Assembly (NCBI RefSeq): GCF_005402965.1
Contig: NZ_BJCF01000018.1
Span: 1 to 64,000 of the forward strand
Direction of reading: 5' to 3'
DNA: 64,000 nucleotides
Source: Dolichospermum planctonicum
GTDB lineage: Bacteria; Cyanobacteriota; Cyanobacteriia; Cyanobacteriales; Nostocaceae
The position numbers and the translations under genes were made by a program. The notes under the pieces are model-generated. The model searched no databases and was not told the DNA's origin. It saw only the letters and a program-made list of their open reading frames with translations. This document shows positions 24,547 through 33,518 of this stretch, one piece after another (positions within the stretch are counted from its first letter, which is position 1; each line of letters begins with the position of its first letter).

Positions 24547-24756
24547 ATCCTACCTATAATCATACCATTGGTAGCATAACAGATTTTGATGTTTTTAGTC
24601 TAGTAATTTTGTCAAGATTTTTCTATCAGGTAATTAATTTGATAACTTGGGAATTTGAATTATTATATTGTTGAGTTTCATAGCGTATAAAATCAGCAAA
24701 TGTACGCAACCCAACGCCAAAACATCCGCGTTAATCTGCGTACATCTGCGTTCTAA

Positions 24757-26970
24757 TTAATGCACCAACTCAATAGCCCGCTTAGTCAAAGCCTCCGCAG
24801 TCAACCCATTAAAAGCCATCAACTCACCCGCACTAGCCGTAGTTTCCCCACGCTTCCAGGCGAAAGAATCACGTTTTGAATTACTGCGTAACATGATTGG
24901 TTCTAACATCGCCGCAGCGCCACCTGTCACACCAATTAAGGCATCTCCACCAAACAATTGCTCAAAATCGGCATCACTTAAAAAACCGTTATCAGGTTCA
25001 GAACAAGTATCCCAAGCTGTATCATGAGGACGATATAAACGGCGAGGATTAATAATAGAAATAATCTTCACTCCTATACCTTCAGTTTCTAAAAATGCGG
25101 CTGCTTCAAACACAGGAATTAAGGTCATATCGCCAATGACAGCAAATACAACCGTCTTCCCTCCCGCAATTTCATGTAATAAAATCGCGCCCTTTTCTAA
25201 CCCTTCTGCTGTTTGTTTTAAAGTCGTTCTAATGGGTAAAGGTGACTTACTGGCTGTAATGACAATTCCCTTATTTTTTGTTTGCAAAGCCCAGTCATAA
25301 CAACCTTGAATACTATTAGCATCGGGAGGAAATAAGGGAAATACATTTCCTGTTCTCATCAATGATGCAAAATAAGCCTCTATTTCTGGTCTTTGGTGTG
25401 TCCAACCGTTGCGTCCTTGTTCTAATGCTCCGGCTGTAAATAATGTAATTGTTGACGGTGTTTTGCGTCTTAATTCTGCCATTGCTTGGGTGACAGTTTG
25501 CCAAATTGGTAATCCATTGATGGCAAAAGATTCGTAAGAACACCACAAGGTTCTCGCCCCCATTAAGGATAAACCAGCGGCTAATCCGGCACAAGCATCT
25601 TCGCTCAAAGGTTCGTAAACTTGACCTCCTGGAGCTTGATTATATAATTCATCGGTAGTAGGATGGTTGATTTTTAATGCCTGGTTAATGTTAGCAATTC
25701 CTGATGCTTCGTTACCATCGGCGTTTGTTACCAGGAAATTTTTATCTTTATTTCCTACTATTCCTACTAACCTTCCCATTGCGGTGGTTGAAACTTTTGG
25801 TTCTCCGCCCACTGCATATTCTTCTAATGGTAATTCGCCAATTTCTGCTAAGGGTAATTCAAATTCTGTAACTGCGGTTTTGGCTGCTGGTCCACCCCCT
25901 GCCCGTTCCGCATTTGTACGGACTGTTTGCCATGCCTCGGCACATAAAGCCCGTTTTTGTAAGGCGGTGACAATATGGGGCGCGTCTAAGGTATCTTTAG
26001 GATATAAGTTATGGGATTTTGCACCTAAAGCATGAACCCCTGCCCCTTTGAGTTGTTTGATAATAAATACTGTTAATGTGCCACTTAAAGCGGAACGGGC
26101 AGCTTTATCCATGCCTACTAGTACCGCTTTGGTAAATTCTAACCGTTTTTGGAAGGAGAAAGCGGTACTATCCACATAATCACCGGGTTGGTTTTGATCA
26201 TCAAAGTCTTTAGCATTGACTAACACGACTTCGGCAAAACCGTTACCTTTCCAATAGGCGATCATTTCGTCGTTAGTTTTTAAAGATACCATGCTATGAT
26301 GTTCTTGGCTGTAACCATTCCACACTAAAACTGGTAAAAAGTTGGTGACAGTGGGGTAAGCGGTGTTAAAATGTGCCATGGAACTCATGATGTAGGGTTC
26401 ACCTAGTCCTCCGTCTCCCACTGTAAAGGGGAAGAGTTTGTCACGGTGTAACAATGCGGCGGCCATGGCGAAATGTTGCCCTTGTCCCAAGGGTCCGGCA
26501 GGTGCTAAAATACCGGGAATATAACCGGATAGGTGTCCTAATAATCCGTGTTTTTCCCGAAAGCGATCGCGCAATTGTTGTACTGTAGAAATGCCCATGT
26601 CTTCTAAAGATCGGTCTAAAAACATGGCACTATAAAAACCAGGGGCATGGTGTCCCACTTCGGTGATAATGTTTTTATGCCCAAGCATGACCAAAGCTGC
26701 ATAAGCTTCCGCTTGACTGGCAAAACCACCGGGGTGTCCAGAAGCCTTACTACCAGTGATTTGTAGCGTCAGGTAGCGCAGGGCATCAGCAGCCAATAAA
26801 GTTTGATATACTGCATTTGTATCGGTAGGATTTGCTACTGCTTTTTGACCAGATGCGATCGCTGGTACTGTACCATAAGTTTGAAAATCTGGCAATACTT
26901 CCCCAAAATATTGTATCCCTAGACAAAAATTCGGAACTGCGGAAGCCGTATTTTGCGTAATTGCTGTCAT
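24757..26970 (-). CDS. Transketolase-family, thiamine-diphosphate-dependent enzyme
   Basis: The 737-residue protein has the architecture of transketolases: an N-terminal thiamine-diphosphate domain with SGHPGG and the cofactor motif VGDGGLGEP followed about 28 residues later by VWNG; a pyrimidine-binding middle domain; and a C-terminal domain. It is longer than standard Tkt (about 670) and differs in many stretches, so it is a separate cyanobacterial branch. A role in sugar-phosphate rearrangement is likely, and the exact reaction is unproven. Phosphoketolase was considered, but the conserved motifs fit transketolase better. The last 45 codons are duplicated at 19176-19314. The stop codon is at the edge of the toxin-antitoxin block. 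Confidence 0.75.
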   Translation of the reverse strand: MTAITQNTASAVPNFCLGIQYFGEVLPDFQTYGTVPAIASGQKAVANPTDTNAVYQTLLAADALRYLTLQITGSKASGHPGGFASQAEAYAALVMLGHKNIITEVGHHAPGFYSAMFLDRSLEDMGISTVQQLRDRFREKHGLLGHLSGYIPGILAPAGPLGQGQHFAMAAALLHRDKLFPFTVGDGGLGEPYIMSSMAHFNTAYPTVTNFLPVLVWNGYSQEHHSMVSLKTNDEMIAYWKGNGFAEVVLVNAKDFDDQNQPGDYVDSTAFSFQKRLEFTKAVLVGMDKAARSALSGTLTVFIIKQLKGAGVHALGAKSHNLYPKDTLDAPHIVTALQKRALCAEAWQTVRTNAERAGGGPAAKTAVTEFELPLAEIGELPLEEYAVGGEPKVSTTAMGRLVGIVGNKDKNFLVTNADGNEASGIANINQALKINHPTTDELYNQAPGGQVYEPLSEDACAGLAAGLSLMGARTLWCSYESFAINGLPIWQTVTQAMAELRRKTPSTITLFTAGALEQGRNGWTHQRPEIEAYFASLMRTGNVFPLFPPDANSIQGCYDWALQTKNKGIVITASKSPLPIRTTLKQTAEGLEKGAILLHEIAGGKTVVFAVIGDMTLIPVFEAAAFLETEGIGVKIISIINPRRLYRPHDTAWDTCSEPDNGFLSDADFEQLFGGDALIGVTGGAAAMLEPIMLRSNSKRDSFAWKRGETTASAGELMAFNGLTAEALTKRAIELVH

Positions 26971-27412
26971 GCTGAGTACCTTAATAAAATCGAAAAAACT
27001 AGAGATTCTGGTTTAATTTAATAAATATTTTACATCTTTAAGGTTCTAATAATTAATTGCTTTTTCTGAAAATTACTATAACTAAGTGATGATTGATTTT
27101 TCCGTTATTTTGTGTTTAGTTGTAGATATTGATGAAATTAACTACATTTACGTTCGCGGATTGTTCCGTAAGGATAGGTACAAAGTACAGGAAGGAGGAA
27201 GAAAGAGGGAAGCAAAAGGGAATCAATCTCTTGTTTCTATGGTATTGAAATATCGTTGTTGACAAGTATCTGGAGATAGAAATTAAGAATAATTCGCTTG
27301 GTTTTTAGATTTTCTGGCTGAAAAGTTATAATTACCCCAAGATGATTTATACTTGAAGTTGAGTTATTATGTATATAATTGAATTGTTTTTTTTTGATAA
27401 CAACAGGAGAAT
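26971..27412. other. Divergent promoter gap, transketolase-like gene and P450
   Basis: This 442-base gap is AT-rich and lies between divergent genes. I see no convincing gene in it; a 64-codon minus-strand frame at 27237-27431 overlaps the P450 start and has no family resemblance. A GGAAGGAGGAAG purine run lies at about 27190. AACAGGAGA at 27403-27411 is the ribosome-binding site of the P450 gene. Confidence 0.5.
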
Positions 27413-28798
27413 ATGATGCAAATGCTACCACAACCCAAAGGAATATCTATTATTCAAGTCTTAAACTGGATATTCAGACCTATGCCTTATATGATGGAAT
27501 GTGCTAAAAATTATGGAGATGTTTTTGCTCTAAAATTACAGGGTAATTTACCACCGATGTTATTTGTTCATTCTCCTGAAGCAATGCAGCAGGTGTTAAG
27601 TAATGATCAAAAAGAGTTGGAAGCACCAGGAGATTTAAACAGTATTTTTGAATATTTACTGGGCAAAAATTCTGTCATTAGTCTTAGTGGTAAAGCACAT
27701 CAACGTCAACGTCAATTAATTATGCCTCCTTTTCACGGGGAAAGAATGCGAACTTACGCAGAATTAATTGAGAATATTACCATAAAAGTTTTTAATCAAC
27801 AACCAAAAAATCAATCTTTTAATATTAGGAACATTACCCAAGATATCACTCTTCAGGTAATGATGGAAGCTGTTTTTGGCCTTTATGAAGGAGAACGAGC
27901 AGAAAAACTTAAACATTTACTTTGTGCAATTTTAGAACAGGGTGGCACTCCTTGGAGAGTGATTTTTCTCTATTTTCCCAAATTAAAAGAAACCTTTGGG
28001 ATTTCAGAAATTTGGAAACAACAAATGAAGAAACAGCAACAAGCTGACCAACTTATTTATCAGGAAATTAAAGAAAGAAGAGAAAATTTTGATCCTGACC
28101 GTACAGATATCCTTAATTTACTTATGTCTGCTCAAGATGAAAACGGTCAACCTATGACTGATGCAGAATTAAGAGATGAATTGATGACTTTACTAGTTGC
28201 AGGTCATGAAACTACAGCCACAGCTATTTCTTGGGCTTTTTACTGGATTCATAAACTCCCAGAAGTTAAAGAAAAATTATTAGCAGAATTGGATAGTTTA
28301 GGAGAAAATTATGATTCTAATACTGTCTTTAAATTGCCATATTTAACTGCTGTTTGTAATGAAACCTTAAGGATTTGTCCCGTGGGAATGTTAACTTTTC
28401 CTAGAAGGGTTAAAACCCCTATTTCTCTCTGTGGTTATCAACTCGAACCAGGTACAATTGTCATGGGTTCAATTTATTTAGCTCATCACCGCGAAGATAC
28501 TTATCCTGAACATGAGAAATTTCAGCCAGAACGCTTTTTACAAAGACAATTTTCACCTTATGAATTTCTACCTTTTGGTGGTGGTGCAAGACGTTGTATC
28601 GGTTTAGCATTTGCCCAAATGGAAATGAAATTGATCTTAGCAAAAGTCCTAAAAACATGGTCAATGAAATTAGTTGATACCCATGAAATCAAACCTCAAA
28701 GACGGGGTTTAGTGACAGGACCGAGTAGTCCGATAACTTTGGAAATTGAAAATATTCGTCAACCAAAATCTGCAATTTTAGAAGCAGCAGCAGTTTGA
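27413..28798 (+). CDS. Cytochrome P450
   Basis: The 461-residue protein shows all P450 hallmarks: the I-helix oxygen-binding motif AGHETTA (263-269), the K-helix ETLR (Glu317-Arg320), the PERF motif in FQPERFLQRQF, and the heme-binding loop FGGGARRCIGLAFA with Cys395 as iron ligand. No membrane anchor is obvious. It resembles the cyanobacterial CYP110-type class, for which fatty acids, alkanes or terpenoids are substrates. A strong ribosome-binding site precedes ATG 27413. It is followed by crtO after a strong hairpin, so a role in carotenoid tailoring is possible but only inferred from neighbourhood. Confidence 0.93.
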   Translation: MMQMLPQPKGISIIQVLNWIFRPMPYMMECAKNYGDVFALKLQGNLPPMLFVHSPEAMQQVLSNDQKELEAPGDLNSIFEYLLGKNSVISLSGKAHQRQRQLIMPPFHGERMRTYAELIENITIKVFNQQPKNQSFNIRNITQDITLQVMMEAVFGLYEGERAEKLKHLLCAILEQGGTPWRVIFLYFPKLKETFGISEIWKQQMKKQQQADQLIYQEIKERRENFDPDRTDILNLLMSAQDENGQPMTDAELRDELMTLLVAGHETTATAISWAFYWIHKLPEVKEKLLAELDSLGENYDSNTVFKLPYLTAVCNETLRICPVGMLTFPRRVKTPISLCGYQLEPGTIVMGSIYLAHHREDTYPEHEKFQPERFLQRQFSPYEFLPFGGGARRCIGLAFAQMEMKLILAKVLKTWSMKLVDTHEIKPQRRGLVTGPSSPITLEIENIRQPKSAILEAAAV

Positions 28799-28817
28799 TA
28801 CACTAACAACCAACAAG

Positions 28818-28846
28818 ATCCCCGACTTCTTAAGGAAGTCGGGGAT
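28818..28846 (+). terminator. Strong hairpin between P450 and crtO
   Basis: ATCCCCGACTTC (28818-28829) pairs perfectly with GAAGTCGGGGAT (28835-28846) around the loop TTAAG. It lies 20 bases after the P450 stop codon and is followed by a T-rich stretch. It is likely a terminator; the same hairpin type is a dispersed element in cyanobacterial genomes. Confidence 0.75.
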
Positions 28847-28943
28847 TTAGGTTTATCTTCCACTTTTTTTAACATTTGCTTACATTCCCTAAATATATTA
28901 AATATAATAATATAAAAGAGCCAGGTTTTTATCTTATCAAGAT

Positions 28944-30635
28944 ATGCAAGAATACGACGTTATTATTATCGGTGCTGGACACAACGGCTTAGTTTGTGCG
29001 GCTTATTTACTCAAAGCAGGTTATAGTGTTCTGCTATTAGAAAAACGTCCTGTCCCTGGTGGTGCTGCTACAACTGAAGAATGTATCCCAGAAGTACCGG
29101 GGTTTAAATTTAATTTGTGTGCCATTGACCATGAATTTATTCATTTAGGTCCAGTGGTGGAAGAATTAGAACTGACAAAATACGGCTTGGAATATCTAGA
29201 ATGTGACCCAGTTGTATTTTGTCCTCACCCGGACGGTAAATATTTCTTGGCACATAAATCCTTAGAAAAAACCTGTGCAGAAATCGCTCGTTATAATCAA
29301 CGAGATGCTAAAAAATACGCCGAATTTACCAATTATTGGCAACGGGCAATTAACGCCATGACTCCCATGTTTAATGCCCCACCAAAGTCAATTATAGATA
29401 TTTTTGGTAATTACAATTTCCAACAAGTTAAAGATTTAGTTTCTGTTGTCGGTTCTCCGGCGAAAAGTTTCGATTTTGTGCGCACAATGTTAAATAGTGC
29501 GGAGGATATTCTCAATGAATGGTTTGATGAAGAATTTTTAAAAGCACCCCTATCAAGATTAGCATCAGAATTAGGTGCGCCACCTTCACAAAAAAATCTG
29601 GCAATTGGAGTCATGATGATGGCTATGCGCCATCATCCTGGTATGGCTAGACCTCGCGGCGGTACGGGTGCATTGGTGCAAGCATTGGTGAAATTAGTTA
29701 ATAGTAAAGGTGGGGTAATTCTCACAGACCAGCACGTAGAAAAGATTTTAATTGATGATGGTAAAGCGGTAGGAGTCAGGGTGACTGGTGGTAAGGAATT
29801 TATGGCTAAACATGGAGTAATTTCTAATATTGATGCCCAAAGATTATTCTTACAAATGACTGAAAAAAGTGATATTGATGCAGTTGACCCTGATTTATGG
29901 GAAAGGCTAGAACGTCGCATTATCAACAATAATGAAACCATCCTCAAAATAGATTTGGCATTAGATGAACCTTTGCATTTTTCTCATCATGAACATAAAG
30001 ATGAATATCTGATTGGTTCAATTTTAATTGCCGATTCTATGAATCATGTTGAACAGGCTCATAATAAATGTACAATCGGCGAAATTCCCGATTCTGACCC
30101 CTCGATGTATGTGGTTATGCCTAGCGCCCTTGACCCTAGTTTAGCACCGCCAGGGAAACATACTTTATGGATTGAATTTTTCGCTCCTTATCAAATTGCT
30201 GGTGCAAAAAGTACAGGTTTAAAAGGTACAGGTTGGACTGATGATTTGAAAAATCAAGTTGCTGATAGAGTGGTTGATAAATTAGCAACTTATGCCCCAA
30301 ATGTGAAAAAAGCAACCATCGCTAGAAGGGTAGAAAGTCCAGCAGAATTAGGGGAAAGATTAGGAGCATATAAAGGCAATTATTATCATATTGATATGAC
30401 TATGGATCAAATGATCTTTTTCCGACCTTTGCCCGAATTAGCTAATTATAAAACCCCCATTGATCATCTGTTTTTAACTGGTGCTGGTACACATCCAGGT
30501 GGTTCAATTTCGGGAATGCCAGGACGCAATTGTGCGCGGGTATTTTTGCAAAATAAGCAACCATTCAGTCAGGCCTTAAAAGATGCAGGAAATTCGATTA
30601 AGTCCACAGTTGGTTCGGTTTTTGGGATTAGTTAA
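28944..30635 (+). CDS. crtO: Beta-carotene ketolase CrtO-type
   Basis: The 563-residue flavoprotein is related to phytoene desaturases. It has the N-terminal dinucleotide motif VIIIGAGHNGLVCAAYLL with the GxGxxG at 10-15, ELGAPPSQKNLAIGVMMMAM in the middle, and a C-terminal FAD region LFLTGAGTHPGGSISGMPG. This pattern fits the CrtO class that adds a 4-keto group to beta-carotene to give echinenone. A close relative, a CrtO-like dehydrogenase of unknown substrate, cannot be excluded. It is on the same strand as the P450 gene but separated by a hairpin. Confidence 0.75.
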   Translation: MQEYDVIIIGAGHNGLVCAAYLLKAGYSVLLLEKRPVPGGAATTEECIPEVPGFKFNLCAIDHEFIHLGPVVEELELTKYGLEYLECDPVVFCPHPDGKYFLAHKSLEKTCAEIARYNQRDAKKYAEFTNYWQRAINAMTPMFNAPPKSIIDIFGNYNFQQVKDLVSVVGSPAKSFDFVRTMLNSAEDILNEWFDEEFLKAPLSRLASELGAPPSQKNLAIGVMMMAMRHHPGMARPRGGTGALVQALVKLVNSKGGVILTDQHVEKILIDDGKAVGVRVTGGKEFMAKHGVISNIDAQRLFLQMTEKSDIDAVDPDLWERLERRIINNNETILKIDLALDEPLHFSHHEHKDEYLIGSILIADSMNHVEQAHNKCTIGEIPDSDPSMYVVMPSALDPSLAPPGKHTLWIEFFAPYQIAGAKSTGLKGTGWTDDLKNQVADRVVDKLATYAPNVKKATIARRVESPAELGERLGAYKGNYYHIDMTMDQMIFFRPLPELANYKTPIDHLFLTGAGTHPGGSISGMPGRNCARVFLQNKQPFSQALKDAGNSIKSTVGSVFGIS

Positions 30636-30650
30636 GTAATACAGACGTAG

Positions 30651-30676
30651 GGTGCGTTAGTGCAGCGTAACGCACC
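30651..30676 (+). terminator. Terminator of crtO
   Basis: GGTGCGTTA (30651-30659) pairs with TAACGCACC (30668-30676), a 9-bp stem with an 8-base loop, followed by AGTTTTT. It lies 15 bases after the crtO stop codon. Confidence 0.75.
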
Positions 30677-30825
30677 AGTTTTTATACATTAGAGAATTAT
30701 AATTTTTACAATACTTCAAAAAATCGTATTTATTCTGATTTTAAATTTCTAAAATATCGTGTACAATTCATCAATGACTTATTTTCCTAGTAATACACTT
30801 GTATTACTGATAATATATTGCACTT

Positions 30826-32109
30826 ATGGAAAAACTGACAGTAAAAAACTTTTTAAATATCAAAGATATTGAATTTAATTTATCCAAGATAAATATTATT
30901 ATCGGACAGCAAGCTAGTGGTAAAAGTGTAATTGCTAAATTAGTTTATTTCTTTAAAGATTTTTTCATTAAATATCGTTCTTCAATCCAGAATAAGCAAA
31001 AAAAAGCAGAATTTGATAGAAGTATAATTACAACGTTTAAAATTATATTCCCGGAATATTCTTGGAAAAATCAGGAGTTTCAAATTTTATATGAATTTGA
31101 TAGTTATTCCATAGCTTTGAATAACCAAAAATCAGATGATAAGAAGTCTAAATTATCTTTGATATATTCTGAACATTTAGTTAAAGTTCGCAGAAAAATA
31201 TTAAGCGACTATAATAAGAAAACCATTGAATATGCAGAAAATAACCCTGAGAAAATAGAAGAATATTACAATACAATTTTCACTGAATATATTCTGAGAG
31301 ATAATCATTTTAATAGTCTTGAATTGGTAACTTTTATCCCTGCGGGGAGGTCGTTTTTTGCTAATTTACAAAATAATATTTTTTCCTTTTTGTCCGAAAA
31401 TATAGTCATAGATTATTTTCTGAAAGAATTTGGTTCGGCTTATGAAAGAGTAAAAAATTTTTATCATCTTAGAAAATTGATTCATGCGTTTAAGCTAAAT
31501 GATTCAATTGATGAATTAATTAATCAGATAATAGTGGGTAATTATTCATACGAAAAAGATCAGGACTGGATATTATACACTAACGAAACAAACAAAAATA
31601 GAAGAACTAATTTATCACATTCATCTTCTGGACAACAGGAAGCCCTACCTATGACACTTATATTAGCTATTTTGCCTTTTATTAGTTCAACAACACTTTT
31701 CATTATAGAAGAACCAGAAGCACATTTATTTCCTACATCACAAAAACACGTTATAAGTTTAATCAGTCAAGTTTTTAATGCAACCGAAAAAAAGCATAAA
31801 TTTATTATAACTACTCACAGTCCTTATATACTAACTGCTTTTAATAACCTAATTCAAGCAGGTAATACTCTGAAAGCATTAAGAGAGAAACCTGAACAAA
31901 ATGATTTACTAAAAGATTTATTTAAAATAGTTCCAGAAAGTCAAATATTAGATATTAATGATGTTGCTGCTTACACCATCAAAAATGGTATGATTGAAAG
32001 TTTGATCAATGAAGACAATAACTTGATTGACGCAAATATCATTGATGAAGTATCCAACGAATTTAGTCAAGTGTTTGAAAAATTAATAGAACTTGAATTG
32101 GGAGAATAA
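30826..32109 (+). CDS. AAA/ABC-type ATPase of candidate defence pair
   Basis: The 427-residue protein is a soluble ATPase of the SMC/RecF-like AAA_15/AAA_21 class. It has Walker A GQQASGKS at 27-34, an ABC-signature-like SHSSSGQQEAL, Walker B LFIIEEPEAHLFP and the switch histidine in ITTHSPYIL. The middle is a helical region with many Asn and Lys. Such ATPases form the sensor half of several anti-phage systems (for example PARIS, Septu and Gabija types), but here the partner is different. Composition is AT-rich compared with the flanking crtO and tpiA. The second gene begins 5 bases after its stop, so they form an operon. A new or unclassified system is my inference. Confidence 0.85.
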   Translation: MEKLTVKNFLNIKDIEFNLSKINIIIGQQASGKSVIAKLVYFFKDFFIKYRSSIQNKQKKAEFDRSIITTFKIIFPEYSWKNQEFQILYEFDSYSIALNNQKSDDKKSKLSLIYSEHLVKVRRKILSDYNKKTIEYAENNPEKIEEYYNTIFTEYILRDNHFNSLELVTFIPAGRSFFANLQNNIFSFLSENIVIDYFLKEFGSAYERVKNFYHLRKLIHAFKLNDSIDELINQIIVGNYSYEKDQDWILYTNETNKNRRTNLSHSSSGQQEALPMTLILAILPFISSTTLFIIEEPEAHLFPTSQKHVISLISQVFNATEKKHKFIITTHSPYILTAFNNLIQAGNTLKALREKPEQNDLLKDLFKIVPESQILDINDVAAYTIKNGMIESLINEDNNLIDANIIDEVSNEFSQVFEKLIELELGE

Positions 32110-32114
32110 CATCT

Positions 32115-32552
32115 GTGGATTTAGATAAATGTTCCGAAAAAATCAGCCATAAAAATATATTAATAGAAGAAAAGAAAAGTAGTAAAATAATTTTTACGAA
32201 TGAAAAATTAATAGAAGTGACTAAAGTTAAAGTAGATGGTTGTTTAGATATTCAAGGAGTTAAATGTGATTGGTTACTAATTATTAATGAACCTTATATT
32301 GAAATTTATATAGAGTTAAAAGGTTCTGATGTAGAACACGCATTTGCACAAATTGAAAATACAATTAAAGTTATATCCCAAGGTTATAAAAATGTTCCCA
32401 AATATTGCTATGTCATCACAACTAGATGCCCTATAACATCAACACAAATTCAAGTTAAGACAAAATCATTTAAAAGTAAGTACAATGCAGTGCTAAGAAT
32501 TAAAAAAACAGGCTGTAATGAAAATATTAATGCCTTGATTACAGATAAATAA
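32115..32552 (+). CDS. Small PD-(D/E)XK-like protein, partner of the ATPase
   Basis: The 145-residue product starts with GTG (32115), 5 bases after the ATPase stop. The central part, CDWLLIINEPYIEIYIELKG, shows Asp52 followed by Glu67-x-Lys69 on neighbouring strands, the active-site layout of PD-(D/E)XK nucleases, and then a helix (DVEHAFAQIENTIKVI). The rest is strand-rich and basic. I infer a small nuclease controlled by the upstream ATPase. I do not recognise the family. It could also be a degenerate nuclease domain that only binds nucleic acid. Confidence 0.65.
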   Translation: MDLDKCSEKISHKNILIEEKKSSKIIFTNEKLIEVTKVKVDGCLDIQGVKCDWLLIINEPYIEIYIELKGSDVEHAFAQIENTIKVISQGYKNVPKYCYVITTRCPITSTQIQVKTKSFKSKYNAVLRIKKTGCNENINALITDK

Positions 32553-32748
32553 ACGTAGTAAATATATATGTTCTAGAATTTCTCTATTAGGGATGGGTAA
32601 GTATTTTTCTATTTTACACAAGCGATATTTAATACATTAAATAATGTGTTTCCTGTTCTCTGTTGTAATTCTGCTTCGTGAATAGTCCTAAAAAAGTAGT
32701 AAATTAAAAAGTGCATCTAGTAGCATTAAAATTTTGATTAAATCACCT

Positions 32749-33474
32749 GTGCGGAAAATCGTTATTGCTGGTAACTGGAAAATGTTTAAAACCCAGGCAG
32801 AATCTGCAGCCTTTTTAGGCGGATTTTTGCCTCACCTGGAGGAAACCCCCTCAGTACGAGAAGTGGTATTATGTCCTCCTTTCACCGATTTAAGCCTGCT
32901 GTCCAGATTTTTGCATGGTAGCCGTGTAAATTTGGGAGCGCAAAACGTCCACTGGGAAGAAAATGGAGCATATACGGGGGAAATCGCTGCCCCTATGCTC
33001 ACAGAAATCGGTGTGCGTTATGTCATTATTGGACACAGTGAAAGACGGCAATTCTTTGGGGAAACAGACGTAACTGTCAATCTCCGTCTCAAGGCCGCTC
33101 AAAAACATGGACTCACTCCCATTCTCTGTGTTGGGGAAACTAAACAACAACGAGACGCGGGGGAAACAGAATCAATAATTAGCACCCAGTTAGAAAAGGA
33201 CTTGGTAGATATTGATCAAAACAACTTGATTATTGCCTATGAACCAATTTGGGCTATTGGTACTGGTGATACCTGTGAATCGAAGGAAGCAAATCGGGTA
33301 ATTGGCTTAATTCGTGGTCAATTGACTAATCCCCTAGTTCCTATTCAGTATGGCGGTTCAGTTAAACCGAATAATATTGATGAAATTATGGCACAACCAG
33401 AAATTGACGGCGCTCTCGTTGGTGGAGCTAGTCTAGAAGCTGATAGTTTTGCCAGAATTGTCAATTATCAATAA
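32749..33474 (+). CDS. tpiA: Triosephosphate isomerase
   Basis: TpiA interconverts dihydroxyacetone phosphate and glyceraldehyde 3-phosphate in glycolysis and the Calvin cycle. The 241-residue product shows GNWKMFK, the catalytic histidine loop [11 protein letters not shown], the catalytic glutamate in [10 protein letters not shown], and the phosphate-binding YGGSVKP and [10 protein letters not shown] chose GTG at 32749, which gives [11 protein letters not shown] as in other cyanobacteria; an upstream TTG at 32734 would add five residues. The stop codon lies next to a GGGGATT heptamer repeat preceding folP. Confidence 0.95.
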   Translation: MRKIVIAGNWKMFKTQAESAAFLGGFLPHLEETPSVREVVLCPPFTDLSLLSRFLHGSRVNLGAQNVHWEENGAYTGEIAAPMLTEIGVRYVIIGHSERRQFFGETDVTVNLRLKAAQKHGLTPILCVGETKQQRDAGETESIISTQLEKDLVDIDQNNLIIAYEPIWAIGTGDTCESKEANRVIGLIRGQLTNPLVPIQYGGSVKPNNIDEIMAQPEIDGALVGGASLEADSFARIVNYQ

Positions 33475-33475
33475 T

Positions 33476-33495
33476 GGGGATTGGGGATTGGGGTA
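33476..33495 (+). repeat. GGGGATT heptamer repeat
   Basis: GGGGATTGGGGATTGGGG lies between tpiA and folP. It is a short tandem heptanucleotide repeat of the type described in heterocystous cyanobacteria. It creates a spurious upstream ATG start for folP at 33474. Confidence 0.65.
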
Positions 33496-33518
33496 ATTAT
33501 CAACTTGGATTATGTATA

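Noticed and set aside
24757-26970. Phosphoketolase assignment
   Set aside because: The SGHPGG and GDGGLGEP motifs and the domain order fit transketolases; phosphoketolase-specific stretches are not seen.
27237-27431. 64-codon minus-strand frame before the P450 gene
   Set aside because: It overlaps the P450 start, has no family features, and sits in the promoter gap.
30826-32552. PARIS, Septu or Gabija assignment for the ATPase pair
   Set aside because: The second protein has no TOPRIM, HNH or helicase motif and is only 145 residues, so these named systems do not fit.
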